From positions 1 through 46,535 of the forward strand of contig NZ_JAFBEI010000017.1 of NCBI RefSeq assembly GCF_016908655.1: a stretch of DNA of 46,535 nt, written 5' to 3'. How positions within the stretch are numbered: position 1 is the first letter of the stretch; the number at the start of each line of letters is the position of its first letter. Origin of the DNA: Streptococcus saliviloxodontae. Its GTDB lineage: Bacteria > Bacillota > Bacilli > Lactobacillales > Streptococcaceae. This document shows, piece after piece, positions 22,641 through 31,463 of this stretch. The notes under the pieces were generated by a model, which saw nothing but the letters and a program-made list of their open reading frames with translations, had not been told where the DNA came from and ran no database searches. A program made the position numbers and the translations under genes.

Positions 22641-23501
22641 TTAATAGGTTCTTTCTTCACCTTGACTTGTCAAGATACGTGGACCATCTTTTGTGATGAC
22701 AAATTGATGCTCGTACTGGCATGACAGACCGCCATCCAAGGTCTTATGGGCCCAACCTGTCTCCATATCCGTATCAATTTCCCAAGTTCCTGTATTAATC
22801 ATTGGTTCAATTGTAAGAACCATCCCTTCTTTCAAACGAAGCCCACGACCAGCTACGCCATAGTTTGGCACCATTGGCTCTTCGTGCATGGTTGGACCAA
22901 CACCGTGACCAACCAAATCACGAACAACTCCGTAACCACGACTCTCTGCGTACTCTTGGATAGCAGCTCCAATATCACCGATACGGTTACCGACAACAGC
23001 CTGTTCAATACCGAGGTACATGGCTTCACGGGTAACTTCCATAAGTGACTTAACCTCGTCAGATGGTGTTCCAATCGCATAGGCCCAGCATGAATCTGCC
23101 AAACCACCGGTATAATTTTCAGTGTATTCTTTCAACTGCGCAACGTTGTTAAAATCAAGTTTTGACACGTCCACAACAGATTTATCAAGAGGTTCTGAAA
23201 GTACCATGTCAACCTTCAACAAATCGCCATCTTTCAAAATATAGTGACGTGGAAAGGCGTGAGCCACCTCATCATTAAGCCCACAACAAGTCGCATAAGG
23301 GTAGTCCATCAAACTACCATCAACGCCGATTTGAAGGGGAAGAACATTCTCTTCTTTACAACGACGACGAACGTACTCTTCAACCTCCCACATGTCAACA
23401 CCTGGTTTCAATAAGTCACGCAAGCCAATATGAATAGATGCTAGGAAATCTCCCGCTCTATCCATTGCTTCAATCTCACGCGCTGATTTTAATGTAATCA
23501 T
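22641..23501 (-). CDS. map: Methionine aminopeptidase, type I
   Basis: This cytosolic metalloenzyme removes the initiator methionine from new proteins. At 286 residues it is longer than the roughly 250-residue minimal form because of an insertion around residues 105-140 (LSEPLDKSVVDVSKLDFNNV and following) typical of streptococcal enzymes. Metal ligands are visible: Asp in KVDMVL, Asp in VVDVSK, His in LVGHGVGPTMHEEP, Glu in LTIEPM and Glu in YEHQFVI. The ATG is preceded by AAGGAG. It lies 22 bases after spxR and ends one base before yihY. Confidence 0.96.
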   Translation of the reverse strand: MITLKSAREIEAMDRAGDFLASIHIGLRDLLKPGVDMWEVEEYVRRRCKEENVLPLQIGVDGSLMDYPYATCCGLNDEVAHAFPRHYILKDGDLLKVDMVLSEPLDKSVVDVSKLDFNNVAQLKEYTENYTGGLADSCWAYAIGTPSDEVKSLMEVTREAMYLGIEQAVVGNRIGDIGAAIQEYAESRGYGVVRDLVGHGVGPTMHEEPMVPNYGVAGRGLRLKEGMVLTIEPMINTGTWEIDTDMETGWAHKTLDGGLSCQYEHQFVITKDGPRILTSQGEERTY

Positions 23502-23523
23502 TCTAGCTTTTCTCCTTTTATTA

Positions 23524-24807
23524 TCAATTCATTTTCGTTGTCACAAGTCCTTTGACGACCAATTGGTAGCCATGACGGATTTCAAAATCAATGATTGCAC
23601 TACGACGACTTTCTGTCATCAACTTTGGTGTAATGCAAAGGTCATCCTCAATTTGAACAGCCTTTAAAAAGTATAACATCATTTGCTCAATAATGATATT
23701 CTTTTGGTATTTTTTCCGTAGAACACGGATAGAGATTTCTTTTAAATACTCTGTCAAAATCCCATAAGATATAGAGCCTACGGCATCCATCATCGATGGT
23801 TCAACAGTAAAGTAATAATTTCCCTTATCTTCTTTAAGGTTACTCAGTATCTGCTCACTGTAGGTATGCAGGTGGGTCCCTTCCATTTCTTGAAGCTCCG
23901 CCATAACACGGCGGCGTGTGATCACACCGAGCAGTTTTTGATCTTCACCTACAACGGGCATCATGTCAAAATCATCTTGCATCATTTTTTGATTGATGTT
24001 AGCCAGGCTGATGGTAGGCTTGGCTAGGTGGGGATTTTTAGTCATTAGTTTATCAATGCTAACACTCAACGCCTTAGATGACACATCCCTCATCGTGACC
24101 ACACCCACTACCATATCATGTTGGTTAATAACGGGAAAACGGATGTTTCCTGTTCGCTTAGATAATTGCTGGTAATCACGTACCGTGTCAGTATCCTTCA
24201 GGTACCCATAGTCATAGGCGCTATGATAGACTTGATTAACCGTTTTTAGATCCTCTTTGATACGTAGGTTCGCAAGGGCGTTATTGATCATAGTCGCAAC
24301 GGTAAAGGTATCATAATTGCTGACCATGACGGGAATGTTGTGAGCATTTGACACGGTAAGGACACGATTAGAGACCTCAAAGCCTCCTGTTACCAGAATG
24401 GCATTGTGATTCTCTAGGGCAATCAATTGGATATCCTCTCGGTCACCAACAATCAACAAGCCTCCTTTGACAAGATAGCGATGGATATTTTCTCTCGTCA
24501 TCGCACCAATAGAAAACTTGCTAAACTCATGTCCAAGTCCTTGATGACCTGAAACAACCTTAGAGTCTGAAATATGGGCTATTTCAGCATAGGTTAGGCG
24601 ATCAAGAGGACGACTCTCTTTTTTTTCGATACGAACCGTTCCACTACGTGGACGTGTTTCAACAATCCCTCGATTTTCTGCTTCCTTAATCGCACGGTAG
24701 GCGGTTCCATCGCTGACTCGCAAATGATTCGAAATGCTACGAACACTCACGCGCTTACCAATCTCTAGATTTTCTAAGTAGTCTAAAATTTCCTGATGTT
24801 TACTCAT
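23524..24807 (-). CDS. spxR: CBS-HotDog domain transcription regulator SpxR
   Basis: The 427-residue protein has four parts: an N-terminal winged helix-turn-helix (about 1-60, VSVRSISNHLRVSDGTAYRAIKEAENRG), a DRTGG domain (about 70-185, with VGDREDIQ and VTGGF), a CBS pair (about 190-310) and a C-terminal HotDog fold (about 320-427). In S. pneumoniae the orthologue SpxR activates spxB (pyruvate oxidase) and strH; the CBS and HotDog parts suggest sensing of adenine nucleotides or acyl/CoA metabolites. Its targets in this organism are unknown. The ATG overlaps the upstream acetyltransferase stop as ATGA. Confidence 0.88.
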   Translation of the reverse strand: MSKHQEILDYLENLEIGKRVSVRSISNHLRVSDGTAYRAIKEAENRGIVETRPRSGTVRIEKKESRPLDRLTYAEIAHISDSKVVSGHQGLGHEFSKFSIGAMTRENIHRYLVKGGLLIVGDREDIQLIALENHNAILVTGGFEVSNRVLTVSNAHNIPVMVSNYDTFTVATMINNALANLRIKEDLKTVNQVYHSAYDYGYLKDTDTVRDYQQLSKRTGNIRFPVINQHDMVVGVVTMRDVSSKALSVSIDKLMTKNPHLAKPTISLANINQKMMQDDFDMMPVVGEDQKLLGVITRRRVMAELQEMEGTHLHTYSEQILSNLKEDKGNYYFTVEPSMMDAVGSISYGILTEYLKEISIRVLRKKYQKNIIIEQMMLYFLKAVQIEDDLCITPKLMTESRRSAIIDFEIRHGYQLVVKGLVTTKMN

Positions 24808-25352
24808 GTCATATCATCCTTTTTCAGTTCAAACCTAAAATAATCCCTCATTTTATGTGTATAGCGGTCGCTTCCTTTATAGTGTTTCACTAAATGAAAA
24901 CCTGCTTTTTGAGCCACTACCTGACTAGCAACATTTTCTTGATGCGTAATAATGATAAGCTTTTGAAACCCGATAGCATCGAAGGCTATTTCAGACAAGG
25001 TCCGCAAGGTTTCAGTCATTATCCCCTTGCCCCAATGACTTCTTTTCACAAAATAGCCAATCTCAGCCCACCCTTTACTCGCTTGTATGCTCTCAAGGTT
25101 AATCATGCCTAGAAATTCCTGACTTGACTTATCAAAAATAGCCCACTTTCCTAATGGTTCTTTCAAAAAATAATGCACCAGCAGATAGTCACTTTCAAAG
25201 CGACTTGCTCGGGCTGGAAAAATAAAAGGAAGATTGTCAGGATCTCTGGTCAATTCATAAAAATCCGAAGCATCTTTAAAAGATACGGGTTTTAATAGGA
25301 GACCTTGGGTCTCTATCTCTGAAAATCGTGCTAAGTTCACCCAAATATCCAT
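24804..25352 (-). CDS. GNAT family N-acetyltransferase (RimJ/RimL-like)
   Basis: This 182-residue GNAT protein resembles the RimJ/RimL group that acetylates protein N-termini, though it could act on another amine. Visible features are the N-terminal LKPVSFKDASDFYEL strand-helix, the acetyl-CoA loop in VKRSHWGKGIMTETLR (QxxGxG-like WGKGIM) and the C-terminal ASQVVAQKAGFHLVKHYKG. The ATG has AAGGAAG upstream. It is the first gene of the unit acetyltransferase-spxR-map-yihY, with its promoter at about 25398. Confidence 0.88.
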   Translation of the reverse strand: MDIWVNLARFSEIETQGLLLKPVSFKDASDFYELTRDPDNLPFIFPARASRFESDYLLVHYFLKEPLGKWAIFDKSSQEFLGMINLESIQASKGWAEIGYFVKRSHWGKGIMTETLRTLSEIAFDAIGFQKLIIITHQENVASQVVAQKAGFHLVKHYKGSDRYTHKMRDYFRFELKKDDMT

Positions 25353-25397
25353 TTAACTTCCTTTCCTCCTCATCATTGTTCGTCTTGGTATTGTTAT

Positions 25398-25406
25398 ATT
25401 ATAGCA
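25398..25406 (-). promoter_or_regulatory. Extended -10 promoter of the acetyltransferase-spxR-map-yihY unit
   Basis: TATAAT (25398-25403) preceded by TGC on the minus strand. No convincing -35 box is seen. The leader would be about 40 bases and includes GAGGAGGAAAGGAAG before the start codon. Confidence 0.6.
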
Positions 25407-25484
25407 TAATTAAAACAGTTTTTATAGATGGATTGGTAAGCGATAAAGCTAGATTTCTTATAGAGATTTTCAGCCAAGTTACAA

Positions 25485-25522
25485 CAAAAAACTCCTGAAG
25501 GAATCTACCACCTTCAAGAGCT
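25485..25522 (-). terminator. Terminator of the accessory Sec operon
   Basis: CTCCTGAAGG (25492-25501) and CCTTCAAGAG (25511-25520) form a 10-bp stem with one G-U-type mismatch and a 9-base loop, followed by a six-T tract on the minus strand. It lies six bases past the stop of the small asp4 gene. Confidence 0.85.
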
Positions 25523-25527
25523 TCTTA

Positions 25528-25695
25528 TTAGCGTAAATAACGTACCAAGGAATAAACAACCGCTAGAGTCACTAGGGTCACAACAACAAGATAGAAAATA
25601 GAATGTCTATTTTTTTCCTTTTCAGGCTTCTCATAACGCGCCTTATCAATTTTTTCAAGAATATCTTGCTCTAGTAGTTCATTCTTTTTTGACAT
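25528..25695 (-). CDS. asp4: Accessory Sec small membrane protein Asp4 (SecE-like)
   Basis: This 55-residue protein begins MSKKNELLEQDILEK. It has a charged amphipathic N-terminal half (about 1-31) and one C-terminal membrane helix (about 33-52, SIFYLVVVTLVTLAVVYSLV), the layout of SecE and of Asp4 proteins in other streptococcal accessory Sec loci. The ATG has AAGGAGG that overlaps the gtfB stop codon, and the gene is followed at once by the operon terminator. It probably stabilises the SecY2 channel. Below 60 codons it is easily missed. Asp4 assignment is by size, topology and position; Asp5, a SecG-like small protein, is not found nearby. Confidence 0.8.
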   Translation of the reverse strand: MSKKNELLEQDILEKIDKARYEKPEKEKNRHSIFYLVVVTLVTLAVVYSLVRYLR

Positions 25696-25706
25696 GGATA
25701 GCCTCC

Positions 25707-27020
25707 TTAATCGCCTAACAGACGACGGTAATTTTCGGGATTATCCTGTCCAAGTCCCTGTCTTTGTTGCTTAACAAGATCTTGAATGTGGCTAATCTCT
25801 GATAGATACTGGACTAGTTGTTCCGGTTTATCGGATTGGAAACAATTATCAGCTAGTGTTAGTTGAGGGTTATGAGATGTTTTATCGAAGGCCAAAACGA
25901 GCTGATTGTACTCAAAGGCCTGACGTACTGCCGATAAGATTTCACTGCCGTGATTGATGTCCAAATAGATTGAACAAGTCTCAAATAAGCGTCTCACCTG
26001 ATCTTGGGCTATATTGGGATAGAGATGAACATTATCATACTGAGCAAATCCCATCAAATAAGGCGACATCTCCGTCAAGGCACCAATGTGAAATTGATAG
26101 TTAGGCAAGGAGGTTACCAAGAACTCCAAGTGTTCTAACTGATCTGAATTGGTTAAAGTGAGAATCTTCTGTTGACCACTATTTTCTGATTTTTCAGGGT
26201 AGAGGTAGCCTAGATAAGAGACACGTTTCTTTTCTTCCTCCGATAACAGTAACTGCATCTTATCATAAGTTGCTTTATCTTGAACGATAACACGTTTGCT
26301 ACGATGGGTACGCCCTGATAGGATGATTCTCATATTTCCAGGAACGTCTTCTCCAATAGTCTCCTGCCAGAATAAAATATCGTCTCCAGGTAAATCGAGA
26401 TAGTAAGAAATCATAAAAGGCATCGCCAATGAATTATACCAAATAGCACTGAGGTCCAGACCTGATTCTTTCAAGTAAAAGAGAATGAAATCAAGTTTTT
26501 TGGTAAAATGATGCACCTTGTCTTTCCAGTTCAATAAGATAGCACCTGTTCGTAAATTTTCTATTAGGACTTCTTCTTGAGCCTGCGTCAGATAGGTTTT
26601 AAATAAACCTTGCTGCTTATCATCAAAATAGGTTTTTGCAAAAACCCATCCTGATTGATTGTAATGTTCTGACAGACGGACTTGACCTTTCTTATCTAAC
26701 CAATCAACAGTCTTTACAAATCGGAGGTGACTTGGCTCATGATAGAAAATATCAGCCATTTTATCACTTTTGTTCCAGATTTCTCCCTTGGTATTATTGC
26801 CTGTAATCTGCCAGTAGTCGGGTACACGAATTTGATTAAAATACCTTGCCTTACCTTGTCCTACAGACATGCCACAAAAGTAGCTATAAGGTGAGGTAAC
26901 ACCTTCTGGCAAACAACCATCATCATTGAGCAAGACTGTTGTGCCAGATAAGCCTGCTGTTTCCAAAGAATAGTGCAAATCTAAGGTTTCTTGATTTAAC
27001 CATTCAAATAATCTAATCAT
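25707..27020 (-). CDS. gtfB: Accessory Sec glycosylation chaperone GtfB
   Basis: GtfB forms a complex with GtfA and acts as the substrate-binding, regulatory half of the O-GlcNAc transferase that modifies the serine-rich adhesin in the cytosol. The 437-residue protein has a GT-B-like fold without clear catalytic residues; the N-terminus IRLFEWLNQETLDLHYSLETAG and ILSAVRQAFEYNQLVLAFDKTSH near 370-390 fit the family. The ATG has AAGGAG upstream and overlaps the gtfA end by eight bases. It is followed by asp4. Confidence 0.93.
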   Translation of the reverse strand: MIRLFEWLNQETLDLHYSLETAGLSGTTVLLNDDGCLPEGVTSPYSYFCGMSVGQGKARYFNQIRVPDYWQITGNNTKGEIWNKSDKMADIFYHEPSHLRFVKTVDWLDKKGQVRLSEHYNQSGWVFAKTYFDDKQQGLFKTYLTQAQEEVLIENLRTGAILLNWKDKVHHFTKKLDFILFYLKESGLDLSAIWYNSLAMPFMISYYLDLPGDDILFWQETIGEDVPGNMRIILSGRTHRSKRVIVQDKATYDKMQLLLSEEEKKRVSYLGYLYPEKSENSGQQKILTLTNSDQLEHLEFLVTSLPNYQFHIGALTEMSPYLMGFAQYDNVHLYPNIAQDQVRRLFETCSIYLDINHGSEILSAVRQAFEYNQLVLAFDKTSHNPQLTLADNCFQSDKPEQLVQYLSEISHIQDLVKQQRQGLGQDNPENYRRLLGD

Positions 27021-28524
27021 GGATAATCTCCTTCACAAATATTGTCCACTGCTCTTCCAAACGGTCATCTAAGAAGGCTGACGCTTTTTGGTAGGAATAT
27101 TCATAGGTTGATTGACGATAGAGATTCTTGTAAAACAAGACAATCTTTTCAGAAAAAGCTTCTGCAATTCGGCTAGCTTCATCTGGTTCTTGACGTGGAA
27201 TCAGGTAACCATTTTTCCCATCATCTACAAAGGTCTGATTACCATAAGGAACATCCAAACCAATCAAAGGAAGACCTGAACCAACTGCTTCCATTAAGGT
27301 CAAGCCAAATCCCTCACTGGTAGAAGCTGTCAAGTAGAGCTCATAATCTTGATAAATCTCTGTTAGATCCTGATGCCCCATCAAACGAATATAATCTTGT
27401 GCACCCGCCTCTGCTATCATCTTGGTGAGCGGTTGACGTTGGCCACCCTCTCCATAAATATCAAAGGTCAATTGTGGCAGTTGACGATGGGCTTTAATGA
27501 CAGCTTGAACTAACCAATCAATATGCTTTTCACCTGCTAATCGTGACCCTGTGACCATTGAGAAGGGTTTTCGACTACTCAATGGACGGCGTAGCTTATC
27601 AAGACTCCCTACTGGAATACTGTAGATAGCTGGACGAAACGGCGTGTACTTTTTAAACTGCTCTTCTAAGACTTCTTTTTGTCTCTGGGTAGAGGTGATA
27701 AAGGCATCTACCTTATCAGCATGGCTAAATTGATATTCGTAGTAGTTATTCCAAAGAATAGTCTGATCTGTCGTTGCTTTAACGCTAAAGTGCTCTGCAT
27801 GGATGACGACTGCTAGCTTAGCCTTACCTTTATGTTCAAAAATGGTCTGCCCAATACCTGTCGCACGATCCAACAAAATCAAATCTTTTTCAGTCAGCTG
27901 CAACTGATCTAGAAAACGTGCCACCAAATCATCCTTAGAGTAGCACATGCCATCAGCAAAACGAAAGAGACTGGTCTGATCTGAGTTCAAAAACTCCTCG
28001 TAAGCAATACTTCTATCCTTGTTATAAAAACTACGTTTATAACAAGCTAAACGGTCTTCTTCCTTAGCATAATACTCACTAAACAGCTTAGCATCGGTGT
28101 AATAATCTTTACGAAATAGGACTCCTTGCGATAGGTACTCCACACGCTGAACCAAGCCTTCCTCTACCTTATGTAAAAAGGCAACCACTTGCAAATCCGT
28201 TCCGTCAAAAGAATAGCGAACCAGGTTCCCTTGAGCTACTTTTGAAGTGACAGGAGCAGAAAAACTCTCTTCTAAAGCAGCCAAAGTATAGGTTGACTCC
28301 ACCACTTTTTGGTCTGTAAAAGCACTGTAGAGCCAGATGATTTCATCATCTTTAAAACCGATATTTGATGTAAAGTGCTGTAGATTTTCAGATTGGAAAA
28401 AGTCTGTAAAGACAAACTTGGCTGTCATCCCCAAGCGTCTCAACACACCTGCACGATAGGCTTGAGCATACTCAACACCACTACTTGCCCAGCCGATACC
28501 CAAGTTGATATTATAAATTGTCAT
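27013..28524 (-). CDS. gtfA: Accessory Sec O-GlcNAc transferase GtfA
   Basis: GtfA transfers GlcNAc from UDP-GlcNAc to serine or threonine in the serine-rich repeats before export. The 503-residue protein begins MTIYNINLGIGWASSGVEYAQ, a family hallmark, and has the EX7E motif of GT4-type retaining transferases (EGFGLTLME, near 405-413) and the KHIDWLVQA donor-site region. The ATG is preceded by GGGAG. It follows secA2 by 14 bases and overlaps gtfB by eight. It is the only catalytic glycosyltransferase in this locus within the window. Confidence 0.96.
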   Translation of the reverse strand: MTIYNINLGIGWASSGVEYAQAYRAGVLRRLGMTAKFVFTDFFQSENLQHFTSNIGFKDDEIIWLYSAFTDQKVVESTYTLAALEESFSAPVTSKVAQGNLVRYSFDGTDLQVVAFLHKVEEGLVQRVEYLSQGVLFRKDYYTDAKLFSEYYAKEEDRLACYKRSFYNKDRSIAYEEFLNSDQTSLFRFADGMCYSKDDLVARFLDQLQLTEKDLILLDRATGIGQTIFEHKGKAKLAVVIHAEHFSVKATTDQTILWNNYYEYQFSHADKVDAFITSTQRQKEVLEEQFKKYTPFRPAIYSIPVGSLDKLRRPLSSRKPFSMVTGSRLAGEKHIDWLVQAVIKAHRQLPQLTFDIYGEGGQRQPLTKMIAEAGAQDYIRLMGHQDLTEIYQDYELYLTASTSEGFGLTLMEAVGSGLPLIGLDVPYGNQTFVDDGKNGYLIPRQEPDEASRIAEAFSEKIVLFYKNLYRQSTYEYSYQKASAFLDDRLEEQWTIFVKEIIHD

Positions 28525-28538
28525 GATACTCCCATTTT

Positions 28539-30917
28539 CTATACAAAGTAAATAGAATAGCCCTTTTGGCTGTCGCCTTCGATTGTACTTAACATCATGT
28601 GACGCACGGCTAAATCTTTCACCTCTTGTGACATTTTATCGTAAGAGATAAGTGAGTCGTGATAGTATTCTGATAAGGAATCTCTCTGCGCTAAAGCTCG
28701 CATTGTCACGATACCTTTTAACTGCTGCAAATTATCTACTTGCTCAATCCAACACTCATCAATGGCTTTTAAAACTGAGAGTCGGTAAAACTCTGCCATT
28801 TTTTCCTCGTTTTGAAAAATAGCGGCTTTCTTATCCAACTCTTCTCTGACAATGGTCCATATAAAATCAGATACGATTTTTGGATCAAAAGAGCGTGGGA
28901 AAAAGCGAAAACGATAGGTATAATTATCCAGCAGATAACGGCGTAAATCACGCTCTGTCAAATTCGGATGAGTCGCCAAATAATGGCTAATCGAATCTGT
29001 TACAATCTCTTTAATTTTCCCTGATAGGTCCGCTTCATTATAGATTAAACGATCACGTAAAGCATAGATTTTTTGACGTTGCACACGTAGACTCTCATCA
29101 AACTGAATCGTATTTTCACGCGCCGAGACAGCCTTATCTTCACTCTTTTGTTGGGCTAAACTAATGGCACGATGATAGCGACGACTAGTCAGTTCATAGC
29201 CATAGTTAGCACGCTCAGTATGGTTATTCTTCTCAAAATAACGATTCAAACGCTTGCCACCATGCTGCACCAAGAGTTCATCCTCCAACGAGACAAAAAA
29301 TTGACTCATTCCAGGATCACCTTGTCTCCCTGCACGTCCACGTAACTGCCAGTCCACACGACTATTAGGCATTCGTTCGGTACCTACAACCGCTAGCCCT
29401 CCTAACTCTGCGACCCCTTCACCGAGTTTAATATCCGTTCCACGGCCAGCCAAAGAAGTAGCAACCGTGACAGCACCTAACTGCCCCGCCTCTTGAATGA
29501 TCAAAGCCTCTTTGGCCAAGTTTTTAGCTGTCAAAGTATTATGGGCAATACCTTCTTGGAGAAGCATTCGTGAGTAAATCTCTGCAATATCAACAGTCCC
29601 TGATACTAGCAAAATAGGCTGTCCCGTTGCATGAAGTTCCTTGACGTAAGAAATAGTTGCGTAGAGCTTCTCAGGTAGGGTGGTATAGATACGATCAGGA
29701 TAATCTATCCTCTGAACGGGTGAATTGGTAGGAACCACAATAACAGGGACCTTATAGGTAGCAATAAGCTCATCCTCTGCTATTTTTCCTGTCCCCGTCA
29801 TCCCAGAGAGTTTCGGGAACATGTTAAAAAGACTTTGATAGGTCACTGAACCCATAGCACGTGATTCTTTGGTCAATTTAACATTTTCCTTAGTCTCGAT
29901 AGCTTGGTGAATCCCTGACTGCAATCGAGTTCCTTCAAGGAGACGACCTGTACGGTTATCTAAGAGTTTAACCTCGTCTTCGTCAACAACATAGTCTCGA
30001 TCTTTTTGATACAAATGCTGCGCCCTAAGAGCCAGATTGATATGACGATTTAATTCATAAGACTTATTGTCATAAAGGTCATCAATATCAAAAAACTCTT
30101 CAGCGTAGGCTATCCCAGCACCTGTTAGATAGACAATCTTTTTATCCTTGTCGTGCTTGTATTCTTCCTCTTCTTGTAAGGTTAAAACAAACTGATTACA
30201 GATATGAAACAGGTTGGATTGAACGCGCGGTTGGCCTGAGATGATGAGAGGAGTTTGAGCATTATCAAGCAGGACCGCATCCGCCTCATCCACAATAACA
30301 TAGTTAAAAGGACGTAAAAATTTATCCGCCTGCGATCCTGACAAGTTGTCTATCAAGTAATCAAATCCTAAGGCTGTACTAGTTGAGTACATGATATCTG
30401 ATCCGTAAATCTGACGTTTTTCTGCTGCAGAAATATCTTCGTCCTCATCAAAGACACCAACACCTACTGTCAATCCCATCCATCGATAGACACGCCCCAT
30501 TTCCTGGGCATCACGTCTTGCTAGGTACTCATTTGTCGTTACTAGAATAGCCCCTTTACCTGACAAGGCATTCAAATAAAGAGGGAGAGTTGCTGTAAGG
30601 GTCTTTCCCTCTCCCGTCTTCATTTCAGCGATATTACCTTGGTGCATAGCTATAGCACCAATGACTTGAACATCATAGGGGTATTTCCCAAGGACGCGCT
30701 TATCGGCCTCTCGGATGGCTGCAAAGGCATCTGGCAGTATGCCATCTAATGTTTCACCAGCATCTAAGCGTTGGCGAAATACATCTGTTTGTTGCTGCAG
30801 TTCTTGATCACTCAAAGCTGCATAATAGTCCGCCCTTTGATTGACCTTGGATAAGATCCGACGTATTTTTCTTAATTTATAACGATTAAGCAGTGTTTCT
30901 TTTTGTTTAACTGCCAC
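28539..30917 (-). CDS. secA2: Accessory Sec translocase ATPase SecA2 (GTG start)
   Basis: SecA2 is the motor that drives the glycosylated adhesin through SecY2. At 792 residues it is shorter than housekeeping SecA and lacks the C-terminal zinc-binding tail. Walker A GEGKT is at 102-106, DEAD-type VDEADAVLLD near 210, and motif VI QLRGRAGRQGDPG near 485-500. The start codon is GTG with AGGAGG five bases upstream. It lies 12 bases after asp3 and 14 before gtfA. Confidence 0.97.
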   Translation of the reverse strand: MAVKQKETLLNRYKLRKIRRILSKVNQRADYYAALSDQELQQQTDVFRQRLDAGETLDGILPDAFAAIREADKRVLGKYPYDVQVIGAIAMHQGNIAEMKTGEGKTLTATLPLYLNALSGKGAILVTTNEYLARRDAQEMGRVYRWMGLTVGVGVFDEDEDISAAEKRQIYGSDIMYSTSTALGFDYLIDNLSGSQADKFLRPFNYVIVDEADAVLLDNAQTPLIISGQPRVQSNLFHICNQFVLTLQEEEEYKHDKDKKIVYLTGAGIAYAEEFFDIDDLYDNKSYELNRHINLALRAQHLYQKDRDYVVDEDEVKLLDNRTGRLLEGTRLQSGIHQAIETKENVKLTKESRAMGSVTYQSLFNMFPKLSGMTGTGKIAEDELIATYKVPVIVVPTNSPVQRIDYPDRIYTTLPEKLYATISYVKELHATGQPILLVSGTVDIAEIYSRMLLQEGIAHNTLTAKNLAKEALIIQEAGQLGAVTVATSLAGRGTDIKLGEGVAELGGLAVVGTERMPNSRVDWQLRGRAGRQGDPGMSQFFVSLEDELLVQHGGKRLNRYFEKNNHTERANYGYELTSRRYHRAISLAQQKSEDKAVSARENTIQFDESLRVQRQKIYALRDRLIYNEADLSGKIKEIVTDSISHYLATHPNLTERDLRRYLLDNYTYRFRFFPRSFDPKIVSDFIWTIVREELDKKAAIFQNEEKMAEFYRLSVLKAIDECWIEQVDNLQQLKGIVTMRALAQRDSLSEYYHDSLISYDKMSQEVKDLAVRHMMLSTIEGDSQKGYSIYFV

Positions 30918-30929
30918 TATATCCTCCTA

Positions 30930-31463
30930 TTACTCCAAACCAATAAGTCCTCGAATAATATCAAGTTCCTCTGGAAGGTCCTCTTTCTGATAAGAAGCTA
31001 TCTGCTCCCTTTCAACAACCTCTTCTTGTTCCTGATAAAGTGCTAAGTTTCTAAATTGCAAACGGTGGCAACCAGCACTCCGTACTGTTATCTGATAAGT
31101 AAAGGTATCATCTGGACAGGTAAATTGGTGTTGACCAACACGTAAAACTTGTGACGAAATACCTTCGTTTTGACGATTGAAAAAATCCAGTTCCAAATAA
31201 TAACGATTGGCCGGTGACGTTTCTAAATCTGCTACTAGCTCATAAGATTTTCCTGGCTCTAACAAAGGAAGTTGTGGTGAGAAGCGATTTCCCTGATAGT
31301 TCGTCCTAGAAACAAAACTTACAATAGGCTTACCTGAGGCTAGGCGCTCATTGTCAAACACGACATAATCGTCGTAAAAATCAATCTTTGAACCATAGAG
31401 ATAAGCACCATCTTTTCTCATTTCAGTCCATTCTAGACGTTTGAGTAAGGTCCTAGTTGTCAT
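30930..31463 (-). CDS. asp3: Accessory Sec protein Asp3
   Basis: Asp3 is a beta-sandwich, carbohydrate-binding-like subunit of the Asp1-Asp2-Asp3 complex needed for export of the adhesin. I chose the ATG at 31463 (MTTRTLLKRLEW, 177 residues), preceded by AAGGAAGGA about ten bases upstream, over an in-frame TTG three codons earlier. The YGSKIDFYDDYVVFDNERLASG stretch fits the family. Its start overlaps the asp2 stop by 11 bases, and it is followed 12 bases later by secA2. Confidence 0.93.
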   Translation of the reverse strand: MTTRTLLKRLEWTEMRKDGAYLYGSKIDFYDDYVVFDNERLASGKPIVSFVSRTNYQGNRFSPQLPLLEPGKSYELVADLETSPANRYYLELDFFNRQNEGISSQVLRVGQHQFTCPDDTFTYQITVRSAGCHRLQFRNLALYQEQEEVVEREQIASYQKEDLPEELDIIRGLIGLE

